A stretch of DNA of 10,483 bases. Source: an uncultured Bacteroidota bacterium. Its GTDB lineage: Bacteria > Bacteroidota > Bacteroidia > Chitinophagales > Chitinophagaceae. Shown here in pieces: positions 1 to 9,600 of this stretch (position 1 is the first letter of the stretch; each line of letters begins with the position of its first letter). Location: positions 1 through 10,483 of the forward strand of contig CAIRNW010000392.1 in NCBI GenBank assembly GCA_903879995.1, in the 5' to 3' direction. The translations under genes and the position numbers were made by a program. Under the pieces are notes generated by a model that was given only the letters and a program-made list of their open reading frames with translations, ran no database searches and was not told the origin of the DNA.

Positions 1-1509
1 GGCTGATTGATTTTTGAGCTTTTCTTGAAGGGACTCCATATTCCCAATGCGTGCAACATCCTCGAGTAGATTTTCGATGGTATATTTCAAGTTTACTCCC
101 CACTTATCGTATTGTGGGTGGATAATTTCCAACCATTCGAGATGATACTGCTTCTTTGGAATAAGCTCCCATTTCAACTGATGGCAGATATCAAATAGCT
201 CGGTAGATTTTTCCTTGTTCTCCTTGAAGTCAGGGAATATAGCATCTCTAAGGCAAATTAAACCATTTTCTGTTTCTACCAGGGCTTGCTTAAGTAAGAA
301 TCTCCGCAAAGGCAGTTGTATTGCTTTTTGGTACCAATCCAGGTCAATATAATCCTTGGTGTTTTCAGGAAGTGAGGATAGTGCGAGATAATGGAGATTT
401 TTGAAGCCTTGGTTAATGGCAGATTGTATGAAGGTCTCTATTAAGGTCAACGATCCCTGGAGCAACGATTTGTTATGTTTTACATTTTCGTTTCGCGTAT
501 TTTTTAAATATATCCCGTCCCTTGCTTCAGTTGGCATAAAAATATGGCTGTTCAAAACAACAGGCAAATGAAAGTTACCTGTACCTACCAATGGAAAATC
601 CTTGAAAATCTTAGGTAGCCCTGCTCCACTTTCTCGTATCGAAATTTCTGGATTCGAGTCCAAACGCCTTGCCAGGGTTATCTTGCCATCGGAAATGGCT
701 GCTACATAAATATTTTCTATGGTTCCAGTGCGTTCGTCTTCTCTCAAAAATGGATAGACGGTTATATTGTCAAACGGATCTGGCCTACCCCTGGTAAAGC
801 GTATGTCTGAGTCTGTGGTATGGTCAATAATCCGCATGGATTGGAGTTTAGGCACGAATATCATCGTGTAGGGCAAGGCAGTTTCAAGATCTGCGATACC
901 GGTGCGGGCGGTATTTAGTCCTCTTTCATCTAAAGGGTATTCAAATATTGTATCAAAATCCGTTTTTTTTCTGGTTGACTGGTAATTTTCTTGCAGTGGA
1001 AAAATTTCATAGTTGTCCAATTCAAGGATATGGGAAAGGGCATTCCCAAGTAACTGCTTCATTTCTTCTGAGGTGCTTGCCCTGCGGTCTATCGCTAACT
1101 CAAATCGCTGGTATTTTTTTATTTCCGATTGTACAATGCCTTTTACATGAATCAATCTGGACAGCATGTGAGTCGTCATAAACCCGGTACCAAATTTTCC
1201 GGTCGTAGTGGCTTCGATATCTGAGTCATCTTTTGAGGATACTTGCTGAATCAGGGAGGTGAGGTGTTGTATCTCAAAAGGATCGGCATTGTGCCGAAAA
1301 ATAAGGAGCTCTTGGCTCAGTTCAATTTCAATGGAAACCCCATCGAATACGTTATCAACGTCTTTTGCATTCTGCATCAGCTCCCAAATCCAGCGCCTGA
1401 GTTCATAATCCGGGGCATTTTCGACCTTCTCGATGCCTTGGATGATTTTATCGCTGATGGTTTTGATATACCCTTCTGTAATGAGGTTTTGTACGACTTT
1501 ACTTGCCAT
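1..1509 (-). CDS. GHKL (Hsp90/sacsin-like) ATPase, 3' end beyond window
   Basis: An open frame of 503 codons runs from the ATG at 1509-1507 to the left edge without a stop. An in-frame TAA at 1515-1513 rules out an earlier start. Near the N-terminus I see the ATP-binding motifs of the GHKL fold. The N-box is WELMQNAKD, with Glu43, Asn47 and Asp50. A G1-like box is HNADPF (73-78), followed by SSKDD and the glycine-rich lid motif TGKFGTGF (103-110). The order and spacing match the sacsin/Hsp90-like group often annotated only as 'ATP-binding protein'. The G1 box is unusual: His73 stands where Asp is canonical, and Ala75 replaces the expected Gly. The rest of the visible protein has no motif I recognise. 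It is the last visible gene of the operon, 49 bases after the ABC-type ATPase. A conformational-switch or sensor role is inference. The GHKL call is strong, the biological role unknown. Confidence 0.85.
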   Translation of the reverse strand, partial: MASKVVQNLITEGYIKTISDKIIQGIEKVENAPDYELRRWIWELMQNAKDVDNVFDGVSIEIELSQELLIFRHNADPFEIQHLTSLIQQVSSKDDSDIEATTTGKFGTGFMTTHMLSRLIHVKGIVQSEIKKYQRFELAIDRRASTSEEMKQLLGNALSHILELDNYEIFPLQENYQSTRKKTDFDTIFEYPLDERGLNTARTGIADLETALPYTMIFVPKLQSMRIIDHTTDSDIRFTRGRPDPFDNITVYPFLREDERTGTIENIYVAAISDGKITLARRLDSNPEISIRESGAGLPKIFKDFPLVGTGNFHLPVVLNSHIFMPTEARDGIYLKNTRNENVKHNKSLLQGSLTLIETFIQSAINQGFKNLHYLALSSLPENTKDYIDLDWYQKAIQLPLRRFLLKQALVETENGLICLRDAIFPDFKENKEKSTELFDICHQLKWELIPKKQYHLEWLEIIHPQYDKWGVNLKYTIENLLEDVARIGNMESLQEKLKNQSA

Positions 1510-1558
1510 ATATTATGTTGATATACAATACATAAAATATAATTGACTTAAAAAAGGG
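1510..1558 (-). other. AT-rich spacer between the two ATPase genes
   Basis: This 49-base, very AT-rich gap is the longest spacer inside the operon; the other junctions are a 4-base overlap and 8 bases. I see no clear hairpin, no Shine-Dalgarno sequence and no convincing TAnnTTTG promoter box. Read-through transcription is therefore the simplest reading, although a weak internal promoter cannot be excluded by eye. Confidence 0.5.
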
Positions 1559-3058
1559 CTATACACCCAGCTCGCTTTTCAGCCGCTTTAAGGCCTTGAT
1601 AGTCCTTTTTATTTCGGTACTGTGCTCGCTTTTGTTGGTATCGTTATGGTTCAAGGGGTTTAAGACGAGTGGTAAAAGTTGGTCAATCTCCTGCTTGATT
1701 TTCGAGGTTAATCTCAATGCGTCACTGTGGTTTTTTGTCTTGTCCCAAAACTCACTGGCCTTGAGCTGGCTTTGGTCTACCACAAATCTCACGGTCACTT
1801 TTCCAAAACAAAACTGCTTCAGGATGGCTTCGAACGCTGAGCGCAGGTAAACGCCTGCTGCCTTGTTATCGCCCGAATTGAAATAATTTTCTGCAATCTG
1901 AATGTAGTAGTCCAAATGGGCATTGTTGCCTGTCCCTTTTATTTCTTTTACGACCGGGATGGAAAAACCTGCTGCGGAACGTCCGGCATAAATCTCAAAG
2001 CATTTCCAATCCTGGTTGTGGTTCAAGTAGTTTGTTCTGACGAACTCGTACCAGGGCTTGTCGTAAGTCGTGATAAATATTTGGTAACCTGGGAAATCAG
2101 TTTTTAGAATCTCTAATAGGGGCAGGCGGTTCGAAATATCGAGGCCGATAAAAATATCGTCCAGAAAAAGTACTTTACAGGGAAGGCGCTGGACGTGCCG
2201 CTTAACCATGCCCAAATAAATAGAAATCGCAATGGCCGATAGCCGGGCTTCGTTCAAAAAAATATGGGGCTTGTCTATTTCCTTCCCTAAGTATTGGATG
2301 CCCACTTTTACATGGTTTCTTTCTATGTCTTTGTAATTACCGCTCGGCTGGGCCTGGGTGTAGCGAAGCGACAACACAATGTTATGTCCAAATTTATCGA
2401 GGATAGGCTGTGCATACTTCAGAATATTTTCGATACTATTTTCGTCGAACAGTTTCTTGAAGGCCGAATTAAAAGCAGAAATGGCGCTATTTACCTCTGC
2501 CTCCTTTTGCCTGATATTAAAAGCCCGGTCGGTATCTTTTTTCAAGGAGGTCTCCACTGCCTCCCAGAGTTGGCCTAATTCTTTGTCTCCAGTGATGGCT
2601 ACACTTTTAAAATGCTTCAGTACGCCTTTTACGAGCAAGTCAAAAAGGTCTATCTCGTTGTTTTTTTTGATATAGTGTATGCCCAGCAGGTGCTTATACG
2701 TGAGAAAACTCTTGAGCTTGACAGCATCCCGGATACTGGTATCCCCGGGGGCATAGGTGTTACGGTTGGTTTTAGAGACGGTATATTCTTTGTCCACAGG
2801 CGACCCGTCTTTGTCGGGGTTGAACGTGACCTTGATGTAGCCTTGGCCTCTTTTACCCGGATCTAAAAAAATGTTTTCGGTTTCGTCGTAGTTCAACTCC
2901 TCCGTGGAAGACTGAAAAAAATCCTTCAGTGCGTAGTAAAAGGAACTTTTACCACTGCCGTTTTCTCCGTAGATGAATAGGTTTTTACCGTCCACCTGGA
3001 ACACATGGGTCCCGTAGAAGGCTTTGTAATCCTTTATGTCTATTTTTTTTATCCGCAT
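1559..3058 (-). CDS. RecF/SMC-like ABC-type ATPase with helical C-terminal domain
   Basis: A 499-residue protein of the AAA/ABC ATPase class found in RecF, SMC and many defence loci. The N-terminus shows the typical strand (MRIKKIDIKDYKAF) and a Walker A motif GENGSGKSS (31-39, Lys37). A signature-like segment LNEARLSAIA begins about residue 268, and Walker B is VLFLDDIFIGLD with Asp300/Asp301 and a D-loop. The switch position reads TTYD, with Tyr332 where His is usual in ABC ATPases. The middle (about 120-260) is predicted helical but too short for a long SMC coiled coil. After about residue 380 comes a separate helical region with a polar NPLNHND motif (His471), broadly HEPN-like; I cannot assign it a family. 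The ATG at 3058-3056 lies 8 bases after the methyltransferase stop, so the two are almost certainly co-transcribed. A DNA-end or structure sensor, or a regulator of the nuclease partners, is inference. Confidence 0.9.
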   Translation of the reverse strand: MRIKKIDIKDYKAFYGTHVFQVDGKNLFIYGENGSGKSSFYYALKDFFQSSTEELNYDETENIFLDPGKRGQGYIKVTFNPDKDGSPVDKEYTVSKTNRNTYAPGDTSIRDAVKLKSFLTYKHLLGIHYIKKNNEIDLFDLLVKGVLKHFKSVAITGDKELGQLWEAVETSLKKDTDRAFNIRQKEAEVNSAISAFNSAFKKLFDENSIENILKYAQPILDKFGHNIVLSLRYTQAQPSGNYKDIERNHVKVGIQYLGKEIDKPHIFLNEARLSAIAISIYLGMVKRHVQRLPCKVLFLDDIFIGLDISNRLPLLEILKTDFPGYQIFITTYDKPWYEFVRTNYLNHNQDWKCFEIYAGRSAAGFSIPVVKEIKGTGNNAHLDYYIQIAENYFNSGDNKAAGVYLRSAFEAILKQFCFGKVTVRFVVDQSQLKASEFWDKTKNHSDALRLTSKIKQEIDQLLPLVLNPLNHNDTNKSEHSTEIKRTIKALKRLKSELGV

Positions 3059-3066
3059 AGCAGGCT

Positions 3067-6000
3067 CTATTTCAAGGCTTCCTTTATGATTCGCACCTCC
3101 TCTATACTGTCCAGGGTCTCAAGGGCAGTCCGAACCGGGTGGTTGGGGTCATACAAGCGCTCGAACTCGCCCTGGATGATGGCGAGCTTCTCGGCATCGC
3201 TCATCTCATCGGTGATGGGCTTTAAATCGCCCAGGTACTTTAGGATTTCTTTGCCGGCTGATTTTAGTTCGGTGGGGAAGACTATTTCATAAACTATCCC
3301 ATCTATAACAGATTCAAAAAAGGATACAATAGACTGTTCTATAGATTTATCCTTGAAAATTCGTTTGTAATATCCTAAGTAATCTACTAAAATTTCGATT
3401 TTAGGTTTAGAGTTACCAGTTGGTTCAGGTATTGGAAGATTTTCTAAGAATATCTTTTTATACCGATATTTCCCCACTAGTTCACCTCCAGCATAGAAAA
3501 TCCTATAAAAAACTGTAAGTAATTCAGAATTTAACATCGCAACTAGCCATTTTAAATGCTCACCTATTATAAAAGAGGCGGTTACTTCGGGATAATATTG
3601 ATTATCATCATAATAAAATTGTGGTTCTGATACTATTTCTGAAAAAATAATCTTATTTTTTTCAATCTCATTTAGAAAAGCACAATTTCTTAAGTTAGTC
3701 CAATGATCTCCACTATCTGCTCTTGATCTAATCTCATTTGGAAATGAGCTTAAATATTCATACAAATTTGGAAAATCTTCGCGTACGTAAATTCTATGAA
3801 TACCTCTTTTTTTGTCACCGTTGTGGGTATTTATTAAATAATAATTATGGAAATTACAGTAATACTTTCTAATGTCCCTACCCCTCAAAATAGGTTTTAT
3901 TATTTGTTCTAATTTCGGTTCGATACTAATAAGGTTATTTCTAGATTCCTCATTAATTATAAATGCGTCATTATATCCAGTTAAAACACCACGATATAAC
4001 TCAACATTCCAGTTTTTTAATTTAACTGCTTTTCTCTCTAATCTAATCTTTATATTAATTAATTTTGGGTCAGAAAGTGCCCACACCTCTTCAGTGAAAT
4101 AATCAAGACTGATTACATTATCCCTAAAATATTGATCAAGTGAGTTCGTCTTCGCATTTGAAAATTGGCATCCCTTAAACTCATTATTATATCTATTTTT
4201 TTGAAAAAGTAATATATTACTGTGAACGATAGCAGTTGAGAAAATCATCACTTGACCAAAATCAAAAAGTAATTTTGGATTTGTCTTTGTCAAGAAAAAT
4301 TTTCGAGTTGAAGTGCCATAATTAGACCTCAGCCATTGATTTGAAGTAATAAAGCATAAATGCCCACCTTCTCTTAAAACCCTATTTCCATTTTCATAAA
4401 AACACTCATAAATATCTCCTCTAGAAGAAAAAGTTTCAAATTTCATTTTTAATAAACTCTTTTTCAAATCTTTATCAAGCTTTGAAATCGGCACATACGG
4501 CGGATTCCCAATCACCACATCGAATCCCCCCTTTTCTCGCCACACTTCCGAGAAAAAGAGTTTAAAGTCGAAGTCGATAGGATAGCCTGCAAACTCTTCG
4601 GCGGAATCCAGGAGTTCGCGGATTTTAGTATTGATTTCCTGTCGCAGGGCTTTCTTCTTCGCTTCATCGGTCAGGTTGTAAAATTGCTCCTTCAGACGTT
4701 CCAGTTCGGCTTCCACCTGCAAGTTGCGCATAGCGCTTTCTGGGAGCCCGATCAATGAGTTTCCACACACAATTTTATAATCCAGGTTGGGCAGGGTTTC
4801 GATGGGGTCCAGGGCCTCTTCGTCCACTACCAGGGAGAGCCACAAGCGCAGGCGGGCGATATCAATGGCGCTGGGGTCAATGTCCACCCCATAGATGCTT
4901 TCTTGAATAATATGCCGCTTCAGGCGATAGAGATAGCGGCTTTCGCTTAGGTTGTCCTGTGGCTGGAAACCGAAGCTCTTTAGTTTTTGATCCAGGTAGC
5001 CTTTGCTCAGGTGCGGTTTGAGTACCAGCATAGCGTTGACCAGTTCGTGCAGCAGGCCCAGCGGGAAGGCGCCGGAGCCGATGGCCGGGTCGCAAATACG
5101 GATATCACCAAGCGCTTTATCTATTTGGTCAGCGTTCTGGCGTATGCGTTCTGGGAGTTGGTATTGGTAGGTTTTCGATTCGCCTTTAGCAGCAACCCGC
5201 TCATCATTTTCCAGGGTTAAATGCCCAACGCGGACGAAGGTTTCGATGTCCTGTTTAGGAACCAGGATAGGATCGCCGTGTTGTATTTCGATTTTCAGGT
5301 TCCCTTTTTTATCGGTACTACCGCCAAATAAGCTGGTTTGGTCTGTGCCAATCTCCTGATAACTGACGGGGTTCCTGTTCAGCGAATTGTCGAGGTAGTG
5401 GATCAGGCTTTCCTGGCACATGTAGTGTACGATTTCCCGAGGTGTGTAGAAAGCGCCTTTGCTTTTGCGTTCGGTGACATCGAGCATGTTTTCGAACACT
5501 TTGCCCAACATTTCGGGGTCAACGGCTACCTCCTTGTCCAGGGGTTCATCTTCTTTGATGGTGAAGTTATAGCGGTCGAAGACGTCCAGTACCCCTGTGC
5601 CCAGGTCGCCGGACTTGTTTTTGTCGTCGTTGCTAAACAGGCGGTCGGGGATGGAGATTTCGGCATTTTCCCAATCGTAGCTGGCTTCAAAGAGCCCACC
5701 GTTTAGAAAAGGGATGCGGCAATTGAAGCGTGCATAATAAGCATCTATATTGTCCCGCTCTTTCGCAAGTGCTTCATAGAATAGGTATTGGAGTTTATCT
5801 TTATAGAAATTGACGCCCTCGGCCTGTGCCTTTTCAAACAGATGCCGCATAAAGTGTTTGCTGCCTGTTCCCCAGTGTTTATGTTGGGCGACGCCCAGCC
5901 AGCCTTTTTTCTGCAGGAAGTAGAGGAAGACGATTTGGCCGAGCAGTTTTTTGGTAAAGCGGGCATTGTCTATCCCGGCTTGAAGCAGGGCAGGTTTAAT

Positions 6001-6663
6001 ATGTGGAGTATTTTCGATGTATTCGTATAGTTTGACATACAGATCTTTGTATTGGTTAAAGAACTCGTCCGTAACCTTTTCCACGCTAAATGCCGCTTCT
6101 AAGGCTTCTACCGTAGGGTTATTGGCAATATTTTGGAGCAGGGGAAGCAGTTGGTTTTTCGCGGTATGGGCTTTTTCGTACTTGCCCACCAGGAAGGAGT
6201 AGCGTTTAGCGGGGGTAAATTCTTTCTTGGTTTTTACTTTGCCTTTTTCTTCGCCCAGTTCAGAGCGGTATTCCAGTTTGATGAAAGAGAAACGCCAGTC
6301 TGCACCTTCGTCTTGCTTGCTGTAAAAAGCTACCAAAGCATAATCTTTTTCAAACTTGCTCAGGTGTTTGATGACAAAATTTCGGAGTGCCGTTCTTGCC
6401 CGCTCCAATTTATTCACGCTCTTTACTTCTACAATCAACACGTCCAAAGCTTCGCCATCAGGGTCAACGTATTTACCAATGCGTTTGTAGGTGTTGATGT
6501 GTTCTTTGTAGTCGTCCCAAATCAGGTTGCCGCTATATCGGTTGTCCTTTTCTTCAAAGTCATTCAGCAGGTTTTTGGCAAAAATAGTGAACTGCTCCTC
6601 GCTGAAAGCATTGTTGAAAGTCTTTTCTATGAGTTCTTGTGCGGTTTTCTTGTCCATGGTCAT
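3067..6663 (-). CDS. Eco57I/PglX-like N6-adenine DNA methyltransferase with putative N-terminal nuclease
   Basis: A 1198-residue protein with the layout of large Eco57I-family (type IIG, BREX PglX-like) enzymes. The N-terminus contains Asp74 and the E79-V-K81 triad in LDVLIVEVK, matching a PD-(D/E)XK nuclease core; this is plausible but rests on a short motif. Next come the GAFYTPREIV segment (403-412), SAM-binding motif I DPAIGSGAF (525-533), GVDIDP (592-597) and catalytic NPPY (720-723). NPPY indicates methylation of the exocyclic amino group, here most likely N6-adenine. The C-terminal third is the target-recognition region, with LTGYNDAFII and LRGRDIRKYY (Asp930) as in TaqI/Eco57I-type specificity domains. 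The ATG at 6663 overlaps the helicase TGA (ATGA), suggesting coupled translation; a second in-frame ATG at codon 3 is possible. No separate specificity subunit is present, so recognition probably lies here. About 406 codons after NPPY are strongly AT-rich compared with the rest. Confidence 0.93.
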   Translation of the reverse strand: MTMDKKTAQELIEKTFNNAFSEEQFTIFAKNLLNDFEEKDNRYSGNLIWDDYKEHINTYKRIGKYVDPDGEALDVLIVEVKSVNKLERARTALRNFVIKHLSKFEKDYALVAFYSKQDEGADWRFSFIKLEYRSELGEEKGKVKTKKEFTPAKRYSFLVGKYEKAHTAKNQLLPLLQNIANNPTVEALEAAFSVEKVTDEFFNQYKDLYVKLYEYIENTPHIKPALLQAGIDNARFTKKLLGQIVFLYFLQKKGWLGVAQHKHWGTGSKHFMRHLFEKAQAEGVNFYKDKLQYLFYEALAKERDNIDAYYARFNCRIPFLNGGLFEASYDWENAEISIPDRLFSNDDKNKSGDLGTGVLDVFDRYNFTIKEDEPLDKEVAVDPEMLGKVFENMLDVTERKSKGAFYTPREIVHYMCQESLIHYLDNSLNRNPVSYQEIGTDQTSLFGGSTDKKGNLKIEIQHGDPILVPKQDIETFVRVGHLTLENDERVAAKGESKTYQYQLPERIRQNADQIDKALGDIRICDPAIGSGAFPLGLLHELVNAMLVLKPHLSKGYLDQKLKSFGFQPQDNLSESRYLYRLKRHIIQESIYGVDIDPSAIDIARLRLWLSLVVDEEALDPIETLPNLDYKIVCGNSLIGLPESAMRNLQVEAELERLKEQFYNLTDEAKKKALRQEINTKIRELLDSAEEFAGYPIDFDFKLFFSEVWREKGGFDVVIGNPPYVPISKLDKDLKKSLLKMKFETFSSRGDIYECFYENGNRVLREGGHLCFITSNQWLRSNYGTSTRKFFLTKTNPKLLFDFGQVMIFSTAIVHSNILLFQKNRYNNEFKGCQFSNAKTNSLDQYFRDNVISLDYFTEEVWALSDPKLINIKIRLERKAVKLKNWNVELYRGVLTGYNDAFIINEESRNNLISIEPKLEQIIKPILRGRDIRKYYCNFHNYYLINTHNGDKKRGIHRIYVREDFPNLYEYLSSFPNEIRSRADSGDHWTNLRNCAFLNEIEKNKIIFSEIVSEPQFYYDDNQYYPEVTASFIIGEHLKWLVAMLNSELLTVFYRIFYAGGELVGKYRYKKIFLENLPIPEPTGNSKPKIEILVDYLGYYKRIFKDKSIEQSIVSFFESVIDGIVYEIVFPTELKSAGKEILKYLGDLKPITDEMSDAEKLAIIQGEFERLYDPNHPVRTALETLDSIEEVRIIKEALK
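3280..4500 (-). other. AT-rich target-recognition cassette within the methyltransferase gene
   Basis: Hand counts on 60-base lines give about 25% GC at 3301-3360, 30% at 3961-4020, 30% at 4141-4200 and 28% at 4441-4500. Outside, I count 52% at 4501-4560, 53% at 4921-4980 and 55% at 3181-3240. The upper edge coincides with the NPPY codons (4506-4495). The lower edge falls about 70 codons before the stop. The block (about residues 722-1127) contains the predicted DNA-recognition region. The frame is intact and the protein joins smoothly, so this looks like replacement by homologous recombination at conserved flanks, not decay. Confidence 0.75.
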
Positions 6664-9600
6664 TTGGTTAAATACCCGGAGAGGATGACTTCGCGTTTTT
6701 GGAACAACGGGGTGGCCTGGGGTCCGAGTATGTTTATTTGGGGGATATGCTTTTCCAGGATGTACAATATTTGAAGCGGATCCAAGGTTTTTTCCAATTC
6801 CTTCTTGATGGATTGGGCTGTCTTTTTGGCGATAGTACCTTGTGCGAGCATTTCTTTTACGCCATTTATAAATTCCTCATTGGTATCGGTAAACCCTTTA
6901 TAGTGTTTAAAATTTTTGTCTTTGAGTCTGTTTTCGATATATTTTGTGTTGGACTGGCCGCCGCCTTTGGTACCTTCTTCTTCGGAGCTGGTGTCCATTT
7001 CAAATTGTTTTTTATTGGCATCCAGCATATTGTAATATGTTTCGGGCAAATGGGCGCGTCGGGTATCAGGTGGGCACTCGAGGTTGTTGACGGCGTCGAA
7101 GAAGGTTATTTCGCGGGAGTCCCCATTTTGGTACAGGTAGAACTTTTTTAGTCTGCCGATGCGGAAGAAGGTGATGAGCTGTTCGGTTTCCACCTTTTCG
7201 TTTTGGTGCCCAGAGCGGGCTTTTTTGGGGAGGTGTTTAATTTTCTCAAACAAATCCGGTTGCTGGTCGCGGATATTCCGCATCAGTTCCAGGTACTTCA
7301 ACTCTGAATCGCCTTCGGCATCTTCACCGGTATAAGCCGATTTGCGGTTCAGGGTGTCAAATAACTCCTGGCTTCCGAACTCTTCCCCATCGCTCAAGTA
7401 TTTAGCATCTTCGCCGAGGATATCATGGAAGATTTGGATTTTATTCGTGATGTTCACTTCGAGGCCCAGGTGGGCATCCGACTGGGTGGTAGGGAAGAAG
7501 TTGAAGATATGGACTTTATCGGAGGCGCTGCCCAGGCGGTTTACGCGCCCGGCCCTTTGGAGTACGCGGATTGGGTTCCAGGGCAGGTCATAATTGACCA
7601 GAACGTTGGAGAGATGCAGGTTGATCCCTTCGGACAAGATATCGGTTGCGATCAGGATTTTTATTTCGTCGCTTCGCTCTTTGGATTTGGGGTCGAAATT
7701 AGCGGTAATGATATCCCGTGCCACAGCGTGTTTCGAGACCAGGGTATGGTTGGTATGCCTTGCCCCGGCGCTGGAGTAGAACATTACCTTTCCGGGGTAT
7801 TCCCGGTGGAGGCGTTCGTACAGGTAGTCACCCGTTTCTTTGGACTCGGTGAAGACGACCAGTCGGTTGTTGTTGAGGGCGGGCACTGCTCTCAGTTGCT
7901 GGACAAAGGTTTCCAGTTTGGGGTCGGTATCCACGGTTTGCCAGAGTGTTTGAATTCGGTTGAGGATACCCAAATCGAACGATAAATTGGCTATAAACTC
8001 TTTTTTGAAGTCGTCGGAACTGTATTTTTGAGCTTGTTCATCCTGTACCAAGGCTTCCAGACGGTTGATATCGTCGCTTTCGATCAGGTCGTACACATCC
8101 ACTTTCTTGCTGATATAGATGGTACCGTCGAGGTACATTTTAATAAACTTCTCGTAGGAACCAATAAAACGTTGGACACTTTGGCGAAATGCATGAAAGC
8201 TACTCTCCAGGCGTTTCACCAGGATACTTTTCATAAACCCACCGATGTTCCGCTGCTGTTGCCGGTCGAACTCTCTCAAGGGTTTATTTCCGACATAATA
8301 GAGGAGAGGGGTATAGCGGGCATAATTAAATTCAGACAGCAGTTTTATGGTTTCGTTGAAAATTTGCTCAAGCTGGTCTTCGTACTGATAAACTATTTTT
8401 TGTGGGTTGTCCACTTCCGGGAAGACCAAACCCTGTACTTTCATATCCTCGAGGTAATAGGTCATTACGTCCTTTCTGGTCCGTCGAACCATCACGTAGC
8501 GCAATATTTTATTGCGGATATCGTCTGAAATGTCCTTGATGAGTTTTTTGTATTCCGGATCGGTTTTATCGAGTTTGGCCAACCTGGTTCTGAAGGAGGA
8601 GAAATATTTTTCCAGGTTTGGGATCCCGGGGATGGTTGCATTTTTAGGGGCCTGGAACAGTTTCAGTTGGGCGAAAATATCGTCTACGGTGTTGTTGAGA
8701 GGGGTTGCGGTGACCAGGATAACCTTTTTGCCGCGGCAGATATTCAGTAAATTGGCATACGCAAGCGTATTGTCGTTTCGGAATCGGTGTGCTTCGTCAA
8801 CGACGACATAATCATAGCGTGCAGTTCCTTTTTGGAGTAGGTGGTCGAGTTTGCCGAGGGATTCCACCTCGAAGCCACGTATGCCAAAATCGAACAGGGA
8901 ATCCTTCCAGTACTCCTTCAAGACGGGCGGACAGACGACCAGGGTTCTTCCTTGTAATTGTTGCAGCAACAGGGCCGTGATGAACGTTTTTCCAAGCCCG
9001 ACGACATCTGCCAAAAAAACACCGTTATAGGTTTCCAGGATTTTTTTGGCTTGCGTGGCTGCCTGGCTTTGATAGGTTAGCTTCATAAAGCCCTCGGGCA
9101 GGAAAGGCTCAAATTCGGCTGCTAGGTTGATATCCTCTTCTAAATATTCGTATATCAGCTTCAGGTACAGCTCATAGGGCAAGATCTGGTCGTTTAGCCA
9201 GGTTTTGTTTTGGATAGTATCCACAAAATCCTCGGATATATCGGCCGATTCGTTCCAAAGCGCATTAAATTGATCTTCGGCAAAGCGCACGTCCGCTCTT
9301 TTCCGCAATTCCACGTTAAACTCCCGGTTCGCTATAAGACCTGACTCCGAAAAATTACTGGAACCGGTGATGACAAAGCCGTAGTCCCTATCACCGGGTT
9401 TAAACCTGCCGATATAGACCTTTGCATGGATATTCTGAGAGGGAAAGGCTCGAATTTCCATTTTCTTTCCATTGCCATAAGTAGCCTCATCCAAATTGGA
9501 TTCCGTACATTCCATCGTCAAGAATTCGATGAACTTGCGCACCCCGATTTCGAGGTTTCTATCGTTTTCCTCGGCGTTTTCGATTTCCTCTTTTAGATGG

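Noticed and set aside
3059..3066. A separate promoter for the ABC ATPase
   Set aside because: The gap is only 8 bases and the sequence upstream is GC-rich coding sequence without a TAnnTTTG box; read-through from the methyltransferase is the simple explanation.
6133..6774. Plus-strand open frame of 213 codons
   Set aside because: It lies wholly antisense to the methyltransferase start and helicase end, whose protein motifs are unambiguous. Its translation is rich in Phe and Val with no recognisable domain, as expected for a shadow frame.
7425..8528. Plus-strand open frames of 186 and 166 codons opposite the helicase
   Set aside because: Both are antisense to helicase motifs IV-VI and the inter-lobe region and show no independent motif, promoter or spacing typical of a gene.
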